From an uncultured cyanobacterium (GTDB lineage: Bacteria; Cyanobacteriota; Cyanobacteriia; Cyanobacteriales; FACHB-T130), in contig CAKZHE010000098.1 of NCBI GenBank assembly GCA_936920195.1, forward strand, positions 1 to 64,000: a DNA stretch of 64,000 bases. Direction: 5' to 3'. This document shows, piece by piece, positions 1-12,865 of this stretch. Within the stretch, counting starts at the first letter, position 1; each line of letters starts with the position of its first letter. Position numbers and translations under genes: made by a program. The notes below the pieces were generated by a model. That model was not told the DNA's origin and searched no databases. It saw only the letters and a list, made by a program, of their open reading frames with translations.

Positions 1-131
1 TTAAAATCAATTAATGCTGAATTTTCTGGCGGTGGGGGGCGGGTTCAGATAATTTGTTGGTGGATATCAAACCTCTGAATCAACCCGCCCCTACAGATTT
101 GGGTCAATGACTTAGACACACTTGCCCACAT

Positions 132-183
132 AGTTATTGCATGAACAATATCGCAGAAAAAATCGCAAAGTCAACAGCCTAGG
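132..183. repeat. Truncated right end of the ~240-bp MITE-A element
   Basis: The segment from agttattgcatgaa to gtcaacagcctag matches the right-hand end of the full MITE-A copies at 4380-4618 and 8722-8962. The left part is missing here. Bases 1-131 hold no gene that I can support; they contain a weak inverted motif (gggcgggtt near 40, aacccgcccc near 83). Confidence 0.7.
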
Positions 184-356
184 CAGAGCCTAGGAACGAG
201 GAAACTAATTCTCGTTTTTCTCGTTTTTCTCGTTCCCAGTCTCTGACTGGGAATGTCTTCCGGAGGCTCTGCCTCTAGGGAATTAGGCGAGGCAGAGCCT
301 CTCGATGGCATTCCTAGGCAGAGCCTAGGAACGAGGAGAAACGAGGAGAAAGTCAA
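184..356. repeat. Palindromic GGCAGAGCC repeat cluster
   Basis: Several short inverted repeats built on ggcagagcc/ggctctgcc and cctagg or cccag motifs lie in succession, with tandem ctcgtttt units near 212-235. The same palindromes form the core of MITE-A elsewhere in the window. ORFs read through this block are repeat artefacts. Confidence 0.75.
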
Positions 357-447
357 CAGGACTTACGCAGACCCTCTACATATAGTGTTTTGTAGGGGCA
401 ATCCCCCCGTGGTTGCCCCTATTCCGAGGATAGTTGCGTAAGTCCTG
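357..447. repeat. MITE-B copy 1 (TIR CAGGACTTACGCA)
   Basis: A 91-bp element bounded by CAGGACTTACGCA and its inverse TGCGTAAGTCCTG, with an inner palindrome of the form TAGGGGCAATCC...GTGGTTGCCCCTA. It sits immediately downstream of the geosmin synthase stop codon. A nearly identical copy is at 12691-12781. No target-site duplication is seen here. Confidence 0.85.
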
Positions 448-448
448 T

Positions 449-2746
<2,298 letters not shown>

Positions 2747-2779
2747 CTAACCTGCTCTCAAGTATTTTTTAAAGATCGT

Positions 2780-4183
2780 TTAGCGCCCAATTTCAACTTC
2801 AAGAATGCCCAGCGCATCAGGAACTAGGACAGCCGCTGAGTAGTAGGCCGTAATTAGGTACGAAATGATCGATTTTTCACTTGTTCCCATCAATCGGACA
2901 GACAAACTTGGTTGGTATTCGTCCGCAATCCCCGTTTGATGCAAACCAATCACACCTTGGTCTTCTACCCCAGTCCGCAACGCCAGAATTGAACTCGTCT
3001 GGTTCTTGGTAATGGGAATCTTATTACAAGGCAGAATCGGCACATTGCGCCATGCAATCACCTTGCTCCCCTCCATATCAATACTTTGGGGATAAATGCC
3101 TTGACGATTGCATTCCCGACTGAAAGCCGCAATTGTGCGGGGATGCGCGAGGAAAAACTTAGTTTTCCTGCGTCGGGTGAGCAACTCATCTAAGTCATCA
3201 GGAGTGGGGGACCCGCTGCGGGTATAAATGCGTTGTTTCAGGTCAGCATTGTGCAGCAACCCAAATTCCCGGTTATTGATCAACTCGTATTCTTGCTTTT
3301 CCCGCAATGCCTCAATCGTCAGCCGCAACTGTTGTTCCGTCTGATTCATCGGTTCATTATACAGATCTGCGACCCGCGTACTCACTCGCAATACAGTCTG
3401 AGCAATGCTCAACTGATATTCGCGGGGGGAAAGTTCGTAATCAACAAATGTTCCCGGTAATGTTGTCTCCCCGCTATGACTGGAGGATAAGGCAATTAAA
3501 GCTTCGCCGTACTTATTTTGGGGTTGGGCGGCACGATTCCTAAACTCTTCAATCTGCGCCTGCAACGCTCCCGACTGGTTAAGCAATTCTCGAAATGCCT
3601 GTTGTGGTAGCGCCAAGACTATTGTTTGAGTTACAGCCTTAACTGTAAACTTCCAACTGCCTTCGGACTCCACCAACACTTGATCGCCAAAATGGTCGCC
3701 GTCTGCCAAGATGTCCAACAGTTGGGGATCTTCATACTTACCTGCCACCAACTTGTTGACTTTACCATGAGCAATCAAGAATAGTCGATCCGCTGCCTGA
3801 CCTGACTGAACGATAATGTCACCAGGGGCAAACTCCAGTTGCACAAACCTACTTGCCAAGGCATTCAACACCCCAATATCATCAAACCCTCGCAGTAATG
3901 GCAACTGCGAGAGTTCTTGGGGAATTACCTGTACCGCTGCTCCGGTATTGGTGAATGTTAACCGCCCATCAGCCACGGTATAAGTCAACCGCCGATTGAC
4001 CCGATAAGTCCCACCCTGAGTCTGCACCCACGGCAACACCTTCAACAACCACCGTGAGGTGATTTCCTGCATCTGCGGGGCAGACTTGGTAGTGGTTGCC
4101 AAATTTCTGGCGGCAGCAGTCCCTAAACTTAGTTGGGGTTGTCCGCGCTCAATATCCACACCCGAATCATTAGAATAGGTCAT
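2780..4183 (-). CDS. Family 2B-type encapsulin shell protein A with cNMP-binding-like domain
   Basis: A 467-residue HK97-fold shell protein of the type annotated as cyclic nucleotide-binding protein (cnb) in cyanobacterial geosmin and 2-MIB operons and now classed as family 2B encapsulin. Layout: N-arm 1-40 with [16 protein letters not shown] (18-33); N-terminal shell segment 41-90; inserted cyclic-nucleotide-binding-like domain about 95-205; HK97 A/P domains about 245-467 ending ILEVEIGR. The phosphate-binding cassette reads [15 protein letters not shown] (165-179): Asp stands where a Glu is usual and the conserved PR is absent, so nucleotide binding is doubtful. The next gene, geoA, is the presumed cargo. 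Paralogous to shell B at 4777-6186, with most residues identical. Confidence 0.88.
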   Translation of the reverse strand: MTYSNDSGVDIERGQPQLSLGTAAARNLATTTKSAPQMQEITSRWLLKVLPWVQTQGGTYRVNRRLTYTVADGRLTFTNTGAAVQVIPQELSQLPLLRGFDDIGVLNALASRFVQLEFAPGDIIVQSGQAADRLFLIAHGKVNKLVAGKYEDPQLLDILADGDHFGDQVLVESEGSWKFTVKAVTQTIVLALPQQAFRELLNQSGALQAQIEEFRNRAAQPQNKYGEALIALSSSHSGETTLPGTFVDYELSPREYQLSIAQTVLRVSTRVADLYNEPMNQTEQQLRLTIEALREKQEYELINNREFGLLHNADLKQRIYTRSGSPTPDDLDELLTRRRKTKFFLAHPRTIAAFSRECNRQGIYPQSIDMEGSKVIAWRNVPILPCNKIPITKNQTSSILALRTGVEDQGVIGLHQTGIADEYQPSLSVRLMGTSEKSIISYLITAYYSAAVLVPDALGILEVEIGR

Positions 4184-4216
4184 TACCTCATCCTCATAGT
4201 TACTAACAAAATTGCG

Positions 4217-4278
4217 AGGACTTACGCAAATTTTGCCATTAACTGCTATCTAGCTAGGATGACATTTGCGTAAGTCCT
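4217..4278. repeat. MITE-B copy 2 (short variant)
   Basis: A 62-bp version bounded by AGGACTTACGCA and TGCGTAAGTCCT. Its interior differs from copies 1 and 4. It lies just upstream of shell gene A, in the gap between the two shell genes. Confidence 0.8.
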
Positions 4279-4300
4279 GAGTGCCTAATCCCATAGAGTG

Positions 4301-4710
4301 ATATCATGTCCGGTCGAACGACCATGATTAATCGCTCGTTCCTAGGCTCTGCCTCGCTTGGTTCTCGTTGAGGCAGAGCCTAGGCTGTTGACTTTGTGCC
4401 TTTTTAGGGGCTTTTTCTTCATGCAGTTTCTGATCTGGTTACTCGTTCCCAGGCTCTGCCTGGGAATGCCCATTGAGAGGCTCTGCCTCGTATGACAAGG
4501 GAGGCAGAGCCTCTGGATATCTGTTCCCAGGCAGAGCCTGGGAACCAGTTAGGGAATATCAGGCACAGTTATTGCATGAATAAAATCCTAAAAAAAACTC
4601 GCAGATTCAACAGCCTAGGCAGAGCCTCTTGATCTCGTTTCCCAGGCAGAGCCTGGGAACCAGTTTAATAGGAGTCAAAGCACTTTTGGGCAATCGCCCG
4701 GACATGATAT
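4301..4710. mobile_element. ~410-bp palindromic element with 13-bp TIRs, host of MITE-A
   Basis: ATATCATGTCCGG at 4301-4313 is repeated perfectly inverted as CCGGACATGATAT at 4698-4710. Between these ends are a cctaggctctgcc palindrome, a complete MITE-A (4380-4618) and further cccaggcagagcc palindromes. No ORF of transposase length is present, so it would be non-autonomous. It occupies most of the 593-bp gap between the two shell genes. Confidence 0.6.
4380..4618. mobile_element. MITE-A copy (239 bp), between the shell genes
   Basis: The ends are CTAGGCTGTTGACTTTG and its inverse in the form ..TTCAACAGCCTAG (one base changed). The interior carries tandem palindromes on cccaggctctgcctggg and gaggctctgcctc. 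It matches the copy at 8722-8962 along its length. No coding capacity. Confidence 0.75.
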
Positions 4711-4713
4711 GAA

Positions 4714-4765
4714 AGGTTAAGATCGTCACCTGGTATCCATTGACACCAGGGATTTGTCTTAACCT
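4714..4765 (-). terminator. Structured hairpin downstream of shell gene B
   Basis: An outer stem AGGTTAAGA/TCTTAACCT (4714-4722 with 4757-4765) encloses an inner stem CCTGGT/ACCAGG (near 4729-4750). It begins 12 bp after the shell B stop codon in transcription order. There is no clear T-run, so it may be an mRNA 3' stabiliser or an attenuating structure rather than a full terminator. Confidence 0.45.
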
Positions 4766-4776
4766 CTCAGGAATGT

Positions 4777-6186
4777 TTAGCGCCCAATTTCGACATCTTC
4801 GAGGATGCCCAGTGCGTCGGGAACTAGGACTGCAGCTGAGTAGTAAGCAGTGACTAGGTAGGACAGGATGGCCTTTTCGCTAATGCCCATAAAGCGGACA
4901 GACAAGCTAGGTTGGAATTCATCGGGAATACCAGTTTGATGTAAACCGATTACCCCTTGTTTTTCCAAGCCAGTCCGCATCAACAGAATGGAACTGGTAC
5001 GAGCATTGCTGACGGGAATCTTATTGCAGGGGAAAATAGGTACGCCGCGCCAAGCTGTTACCTGAGCGCCGTTCAGATCAATGCTACCTGGATAGACACC
5101 CACCCGATTGCATTCCCGACCGAAGGCGGCGATCGTCCGGGGGTGAGCTAGGAAGAATCCCGGCTCCTTCCATACTGTCGCCAGCAATTCGTCCATGTCA
5201 TCCGGGGTAGGTGCGCCGCTGCTGCTTTGGATGCGCTGCTTGAGGTCGGCGTTATGCAACAACCCAAATTCGGAGTTGTTGATCATTTCATGTTCTTGAC
5301 GTTCCCGCAATGCTTCGACGGTCAGCCGCAATTGTTGTTCGGTCTGATTCATCGGTTCATTGTAGAGATCGGCAACCCGGGTGCTAACTCGCAACACGGT
5401 TTGAGCGATGCTCAACTCATATTCCCTAGGGGCTAGGTCATAATCAACGAAGGTTCCTGCCAAGGCAGTTTCTCCGGCATGACCGGTAGCGACGGCAATG
5501 GAGGCTTCACCTTCGGCAGTTTGGGGCTGACCAAGGAGAGCGCGGAACTTCTCAACATGAGTTCTCAAGGCTTCAGACTGACCAACTAGCTGCTCAAACG
5601 CTTGTTGGGGAAGCGATAAGACGATCGTTCTGGTAATTGCCTTCAGGGTGTACTGCCAGGTGTCATTGGATTCCACCACGGTTTCATCACCGGAATGGTC
5701 GCCATCGGCTAGTACATCTAGGACGATTTCCTCGCCATACTTGCCAGGACCAATCTTGTTAACCTTGCCATGAGCGACTAGGATAATCCGATCTGCGGAT
5801 TGACCAAATTGGACAATGGTATCGCCAGCGGCGTACTCTTGCTGAACAAACTGGTTAGCCAACGCAGTCAAAACATCAACGTTGTCAAACCCTCTCAGCA
5901 AGGGCAACTCAGTCAGTTCTTGGGGAATTACCTGCACTGTTGCGCCAGTGTTGGTAAAAGTGACTCTTCCATCACCCACAGTATAGGTCAGCCGCCGATT
6001 GACGCGATATACGCCACCTTTGGTTTGTACCCACGGCAGCAGTTTCAACAACCATCGGGACGTAATTTCCTGCATCTGTGGTGCAGATTTGGTTGTCGTT
6101 GCCAAATTTTTGGCAGCGGCTGTCCCCAAACTTAACTGGGGCTGTTGACCTTCAATATCTGCACTGGGATCGTTAGAATACGTCAC
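4777..6186 (-). CDS. Family 2B-type encapsulin shell protein B with cNMP-binding-like domain
   Basis: A 469-residue paralogue of shell protein A with the same layout: N-arm with [16 protein letters not shown] (18-33), inserted cNMP-binding-like domain about residues 95-205, HK97 A/P domains to the terminal ILEDVEIGR. The cassette region reads [15 protein letters not shown], again without the Glu and Arg that hold the cyclic phosphate in CRP-type domains. The divergence from A is scattered over the length, which suggests two functional shell subunits rather than a fresh duplication. It lies 131 bp downstream of the second terpene cyclase and 593 bp (repeat-filled) upstream of shell A. Two shell genes beside terpene cyclases is a known family 2B arrangement; co-assembly is inferred. 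Confidence 0.88.
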   Translation of the reverse strand: MTYSNDPSADIEGQQPQLSLGTAAAKNLATTTKSAPQMQEITSRWLLKLLPWVQTKGGVYRVNRRLTYTVGDGRVTFTNTGATVQVIPQELTELPLLRGFDNVDVLTALANQFVQQEYAAGDTIVQFGQSADRIILVAHGKVNKIGPGKYGEEIVLDVLADGDHSGDETVVESNDTWQYTLKAITRTIVLSLPQQAFEQLVGQSEALRTHVEKFRALLGQPQTAEGEASIAVATGHAGETALAGTFVDYDLAPREYELSIAQTVLRVSTRVADLYNEPMNQTEQQLRLTVEALRERQEHEMINNSEFGLLHNADLKQRIQSSSGAPTPDDMDELLATVWKEPGFFLAHPRTIAAFGRECNRVGVYPGSIDLNGAQVTAWRGVPIFPCNKIPVSNARTSSILLMRTGLEKQGVIGLHQTGIPDEFQPSLSVRFMGISEKAILSYLVTAYYSAAVLVPDALGILEDVEIGR

Positions 6187-6317
6187 AAGTTAGTCCTCCA
6201 CGTTGTAGTTACTTAAAAGCAATCTGATTCTACTCGACTAATGCGGAAAAAGAAACTCAAAGCCGCAAAATTTATTTTCCGACAAAAAATTAGTCAGATC
6301 GACTAATTGTTGGCAAA

Positions 6318-8603
<2,286 letters not shown>

Positions 8604-8662
8604 TCATCATATTGACGCGAAACCTAATAGTCTAGCGATCGCCTCAAGATTTTTCACTTATC

Positions 8663-9036
8663 TAGGACTTACGCAACTATCCTAGAAATAGGGGCAACCA
8701 CCCTAGAAATAGGGGCAACCACTAGGCTGTTCACTTTGTGCCTTTTTCGGGGCTTTTTATTCATGCAGTTTCTGATCTGTTTACTCATTCCCAGGCTCTG
8801 CCTGGGAATGCCATCCAGAGGCTCTGCCTCGCTTGGCGCTCATACGAGGCAGAGCCTCTGGATATCTGTTCCCAGGCAGAGCCTGGGAACCAGTTAGGGA
8901 ATATTAGACACAATTACTGCATGAATAAAATTGCTCAAAAACTCGCAAAGTCAACAGCCTAGGCAACCACCCTAGAAATAGGGGCAACCACGGGGGGATT
9001 GCCCCTACAAAACTATATAGAGGCTCTGCGTAAGTC
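8663..9036. mobile_element. MITE-B copy 3 in inverted orientation, split by MITE-A
   Basis: The left end is TAGGACTTACGCA and the right end TGCGTAAGTC. The interior matches copy 1 in the opposite orientation (aggggcaaccacgggggg.. and cctacaaaactatatagag). A full MITE-A occupies 8722-8962. The 22-bp unit ccctagaaataggggcaacc occurs repeatedly around the insertion, so the junction was also rearranged. With copy 1 at 357-447 it brackets the whole terpene-encapsulin locus. Confidence 0.7.
8722..8962. mobile_element. MITE-A copy (241 bp), upstream of the terpene cyclase
   Basis: The ends CTAGGCTGTTCACTTTG and CAAAGTCAACAGCCTAG are inverted with a single mismatch. The interior is the same set of gaggcagagcctc and cccaggcagagcctggg palindromes as in 4380-4618. 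CTAG or CCTAGG at both ends may be the target. Confidence 0.75.
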
Positions 9037-9053
9037 GTATTCTGTTGGCGGCT

Positions 9054-11372
9054 CTATTCTCCATCTCCCTCAATATCTTCGTTGCTGGCTTCGCTGCCGC
9101 CGCTGACGGTGACTAGATCGATTTGTTGGCGGTAATAGTCAACGCTTTTCACTTGAACTTCGACGCGATCGCCTAATCGATAGGCGGTACGATTTTTCCG
9201 TCCGACTAGGCAACAATGGCGGGAGCGATACTCGTACCAATCATCTTTTAAGGAACTGACGTGAACTAATCCTTCGACTAATAAACCTTCAATTTCTACA
9301 AAAAATCCGTAGGACTGAACGCCAGTAATTAAGCCTTGGAAAACTTCGCCTGTGCGTTCTTTCATTAATTCGGCTTTTTGCAGTCCTTCCAAATCGGTTT
9401 CGGCATCTTGGGCTAATTTTTCCCGGTCGTTGAGATAGGTAATAATTGCCGTTAAGGTGGATTCTAACTCTTCGTGAACATCTGGGGGGAGGACATTCCA
9501 GTTGATTTTGCCATGACTGCTGCTGTGAAATAAATTGACGCTTTCCTTGGTGCGGGTAGTGCGGCGATCGCGTCCTTTATCGAACAACAAATGTAAAATC
9601 CGTTGGACTAATAAATCAGCATAGCGCCGCAGGGGACAGAGAAACCTGGTATAGCCAGATTCGGCAGCTAAACCGAAATGGAAACCGGGTGCAGTGCTGT
9701 AACCGACGGTTTTTAAAGTCGATTTCAGTAAATAGTTCAGGACTCCGGCGGCAGAGGAATCAGCAATTAGCTGGGAGAAGCGCTGATAGTCTTGGGGATG
9801 AACTTCTTCTTCTGATTCCAATTGGAAAGGTAAGCCTAGGTTGGCAGCGAGCCTAATTAAGTCTTGAATTTCTAGGGGATCTGGGGCTGATTGAGTGCAG
9901 TAAATTCCTGGTAATAAGAGTGCCTGCAAATGGTCAGATACTGCTTGATTAGCCAGAATAATTAGTTCTGTTAGCAGAGAACGGACAGGGAGAAGAGAGG
10001 AAACGGCGATCGCGCCCAATCTACCTTCATCGGCATAGGGAGATTCTACGGCTTGGACTTGGTGAATTTCAAAGGAACCCCGTGCTAGTCGTTGCTCTCT
10101 GACAATGGGACTCAATGCCAAGAGATTTTCTAACATTTTCAGCACTTGAGGAGAGTGGTGAGATGTTTCTCCCACACCTGTGACTGCGGTTTGGATTTCC
10201 TCGTAACTTAGTTGTTCGTTAACGCAAATAATTGTTGGTTGAATTTCAAATTCAATTATTTGTCCGGTAGTTGAGTCAATGTTTAGAAATACTGTAATTG
10301 CTAACCGCTCTATCCCAGCCATCAAAGAACAACTATCAATGACGGCGGGGGGTAGTAAAGGCAATTCTATGTCGCCTAAATAAATGGCAGTACCGCGCTT
10401 GCGAGCTTCCCGATCTAAAACTGAATCCGCTGCCACATAATGAGCAACATCGGCTATATGTACGCCCAAACGCCAATTTCCAGCGGGGGTTTTTTCGAGG
10501 GTGAGGGCATTTTCAATGGCGAGAGATTTAGTGGGGGCATTACTTTCAATCTCTGTTTCTTGACTTTCCGCTACCGATAGGTGCTTCAGGCTACTCTGAC
10601 TGTAGAAACTAATTGTGAGTAAGTCGCGGAGATCGCGGCGATTTTTAATGTCGGTTCTTCGCAGTTCCTTGGGTAAGGCGGCGGCGGCTTCAGTGACAGC
10701 GGCGGGGAAGGAGCGGGGGAGGTCATGTTTGCAGCAGACAATATCAGTGTCAGCGGCGGCTTCGGCATCGCTGCCGAGGATGCGGGCTACTTTGCCTAGG
10801 GGTAAATTTTGGCCTAGGGGATAGCGCAAAACTTCTACATGAACTAGGTGGTCAATGGCTCCATCTAAGATATTGCCATTGGCTTGTAACTTCAATTCAA
10901 ATAATAGTCGATCGTCTAAGGGAATAGCCCGATAACCGACTTCAGTTTGCTTAACTCGCGCTAATACTGACGGATTGGCTCGTTCTAAAATTAGTCGGAC
11001 TTCTCCTTCTGGACTGCGGCGGCGGCTGCCTTCTTTCAGGACTTTAACTAAGACGCGATCGCCATTCCAAGCATTACTCAAATGACTTTCGCGGATATAA
11101 ATATCCTCGGCTTCTTCGGCATCTTGAATGGCAAAACAAAATCCTTTACTAGAACAGCGAAGTTTCGCTTCTACCACTCCTTCTTCATAAACCCGGCGAT
11201 ATCTGCCGCGCTCTTTGACTAAAATGCCAATTTTCTCCAAGGCATCCAGCACAATTTGCAGTTTTCGCAAACTATCTTCATCTTGGCAGCCCAGTTTTTT
11301 CTCTAGGACTTTGGGCGCAACCGATTTGTCATCAGTAAAATTGGCAAGTAATGTAGCGATTGAAAATTCCAT
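9054..11372 (-). CDS. zam: Zam-type RNB-family protein with degenerate catalytic site
   Basis: 772 residues with RNase II/R architecture: N-terminal winged-helix/cold-shock region about 1-150, RNB domain about 230-600 (GVHIADVAHYV, LCPLRRYADLLVQR), and a C-terminal S1 domain (GEVFQGLITGVQSYGFFVEI). The catalytic acidic cluster of real RNases, normally of the form DAxDFDDA, is replaced near residues 275-285 by KSLAIENA, so the metal-binding aspartates are lost. This fits the cyanobacterial Zam clade, known to be degenerate at the active site, linked to acetazolamide resistance and photosynthesis, and to depend on conserved cysteines. Several cysteines are visible here, including a CC pair in the S1 region (RHCCLVG). 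An RNA-binding or regulatory role is more likely than exonuclease action. Confidence 0.8.
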   Translation of the reverse strand: MEFSIATLLANFTDDKSVAPKVLEKKLGCQDEDSLRKLQIVLDALEKIGILVKERGRYRRVYEEGVVEAKLRCSSKGFCFAIQDAEEAEDIYIRESHLSNAWNGDRVLVKVLKEGSRRRSPEGEVRLILERANPSVLARVKQTEVGYRAIPLDDRLLFELKLQANGNILDGAIDHLVHVEVLRYPLGQNLPLGKVARILGSDAEAAADTDIVCCKHDLPRSFPAAVTEAAAALPKELRRTDIKNRRDLRDLLTISFYSQSSLKHLSVAESQETEIESNAPTKSLAIENALTLEKTPAGNWRLGVHIADVAHYVAADSVLDREARKRGTAIYLGDIELPLLPPAVIDSCSLMAGIERLAITVFLNIDSTTGQIIEFEIQPTIICVNEQLSYEEIQTAVTGVGETSHHSPQVLKMLENLLALSPIVREQRLARGSFEIHQVQAVESPYADEGRLGAIAVSSLLPVRSLLTELIILANQAVSDHLQALLLPGIYCTQSAPDPLEIQDLIRLAANLGLPFQLESEEEVHPQDYQRFSQLIADSSAAGVLNYLLKSTLKTVGYSTAPGFHFGLAAESGYTRFLCPLRRYADLLVQRILHLLFDKGRDRRTTRTKESVNLFHSSSHGKINWNVLPPDVHEELESTLTAIITYLNDREKLAQDAETDLEGLQKAELMKERTGEVFQGLITGVQSYGFFVEIEGLLVEGLVHVSSLKDDWYEYRSRHCCLVGRKNRTAYRLGDRVEVQVKSVDYYRQQIDLVTVSGGSEASNEDIEGDGE

Positions 11373-11969
11373 GCAGTTTCTTGGCCTCCGCCCTCACAAT
11401 AATCCTGATTTCCAGGAATAAAAAAAAACCAGAAAGGGGAAATCTGAGCTACAAGTGATGAGTCGATGGGTATTGAGTTATTAATTCAAAGCTCAATACT
11501 CCATCCTCAAAACTGCTCTTACCAATTCCCCGTTCCTACAACTCCCAAACTAGAGCGATCGCGCTAGGATGCCAAAGGCATTCGCGCTAGCGCTCGGTAA
11601 AGCTTTCGGGTGCAATCAGGTTGACATCGCCGAGAAATGCTTGCTTCTGGCATCCAGATGTCCTGAAAGGAAAAAGGATACTTTTGGAGTCAGAAGAAGC
11701 TGTCTTTGTCCGGTTGCACGTGCTGGAGCTATCTAGCTGAGAGGGACAGAATGGACTTTGACCAACTCCCCAGTCGAGAACAGAACGCCGCTCTCAAACC
11801 GATCTGCGGCTCTTGGCAGGGAAGATGGCAATAAGTTACAATTAACAGTCTCTACTCATTCTAGTTTCTAGGTGTCCTTTGAGAACATCCTTTTTTCTAG
11901 CATCTTTATTCTTCATTGACGAGAATTGCTGCCTCAAAACCACAGAAGTTATCCGGGGGTTTTAGGTTT
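11373..11969. other. Intergenic region without a supported gene
   Basis: About 600 bp between divergent genes. Visible are a hairpin GGTATTGAG/CTCAATAC (about 11469-11500), a short palindromic repeat on ggcattcgcgctagcgc (11570-11600), and a G+C-richer stretch (11600-11830) with small stems such as gccgc/gcggc near 11794-11816. No ORF with a ribosome site and no RNA family that I recognise. A structured RNA is possible in 11600-11830. Confidence 0.5.
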
Positions 11970-12605
11970 ATGTTTGCTCAATTCCGAATTCGCTATCCCC
12001 AAGGCAGTATTATTACCGAATTATTGACTGTGGATAACGGTAAGTATATTGTGCGATCGCTGATTCAGGTGGACGGGATTACGTTGGCGACGGGTATGGC
12101 AGCAGCTGAGACGGTGGAGTTAGCGGAAGATCGAGCGCGGATTAGAGCTTTAGCGGTGTTAGATATTTCCCCAACTACTTCTGTGGCGAACAGTTTGGGC
12201 AGTTTTTCCTTGCCTGAGCCAGCCTCATTAAGGGATCTACCTGCGCCCCAAGTTTGGGAACCAAATACTTATGAATCACCTATTGTAAAGTCGGCAACTT
12301 ATACTTTAGAGAATGGCGATAGCGCTAGCGCGCTCGCAGAGCTTCGCACTAGCCCAGTTTTGCCCTTAGTAGATCAAATTTTAGATAGTCCTCCCCTAGA
12401 AATCCCCCCTACTAGCGAGCCGATGGATATTTCTGCCATTATCGATCGCACTGATGTAGAAATGAAGCGGTTAGGATGGACAAAGGAACAAGGGCGCAAT
12501 TATATTAAGAGTCAATATGGTAAAAAAATGCGAGCCGAACTTAGCAATCAACAATTGCTAGAGTTTCTGCACTATTTGGAATTGCAGCCCAATCCGGAAG
12601 ATTAG
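11970..12605 (+). CDS. Conserved cyanobacterial hypothetical protein
   Basis: 211 residues from ATG 11970 (MFAQFRIRYP). A TTG start at 11916 would add 18 residues but begins in unconserved-looking sequence. The N-terminal ~80 residues (YPQGSIITELLTVDNGKYIV to RIRALAVLDI) form one compact domain. A low-complexity middle follows, and the C-terminal ~45 residues (GWTKEQGRNYIKSQYGKKMR to LLEFLHYLELQ) look like a separate short helical module. I do not recognise a function. The middle contains an in-frame DNA repeat at 12317-12355 coding DSASALAELRTS, so that linker tolerates insertions. Confidence 0.75.
   Translation: MFAQFRIRYPQGSIITELLTVDNGKYIVRSLIQVDGITLATGMAAAETVELAEDRARIRALAVLDISPTTSVANSLGSFSLPEPASLRDLPAPQVWEPNTYESPIVKSATYTLENGDSASALAELRTSPVLPLVDQILDSPPLEIPPTSEPMDISAIIDRTDVEMKRLGWTKEQGRNYIKSQYGKKMRAELSNQQLLEFLHYLELQPNPED
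12317..12355. repeat. Short repeat inserted in frame inside a CDS
   Basis: ggcgatagcgctagcgcg is also present in the intergenic region at 32872-32890. Here it extends through gctcgcagagcttcgc, keeps the frame and adds about 12 residues to the linker of the hypothetical protein. Confidence 0.5.
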
Positions 12606-12860
12606 GACTGAAAAATAAATAAAATGACTAATTGCAGCACTGGCAATAAACGTAGGTTGGGTTGAAACGATAGTGAAAACCCAACATTTACAGGACTTAC
12701 GCAGACCATCTATATATAGTGTTTTGTAGGGGCAATCCCCCCGTGGTTGCCCCTATTTCTAGGGTAGTTGCGTAAGTCCTGATTTATCAGTGGTTTGTTG
12801 GGTTTTGCTGTCGCGCAACCCAACCTACGATTATCATCAAGTTATTGATTTTTCATTCAA
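12606..12860. repeat. Repeat family C copy, interrupted by MITE-B copy 4
   Basis: Begins with gactgaaaaataaataaaat and gcagcactggcaat, continues with the inverted pair taggttgggtt/aacccaaccta and the inner pair aacccaacattta..cagtggtttgttgggtt. Similar copies are at 16633-16760 and 40465-40550, and a piece lies at 61533-61580. The element abuts the stop codon of the upstream gene. Confidence 0.75.
12691..12781. mobile_element. MITE-B copy 4 with 5-bp target duplication ATTTA
   Basis: The TIRs CAGGACTTACGCA and TGCGTAAGTCCTG bound a 91-bp element almost identical to copy 1. ATTTA stands directly on both sides (12686-12690 and 12782-12786). The uninterrupted repeat C at 40465-40550 carries the same site only once (TAAAT at 40508-40512 on the plus strand). 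This shows a clean insertion. Confidence 0.88.
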
Positions 12861-12865
12861 TAGGG

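Noticed and set aside
253-441. 62-residue ORF
   Set aside because: Consists of palindromic repeat sequence and MITE-B; not a gene.
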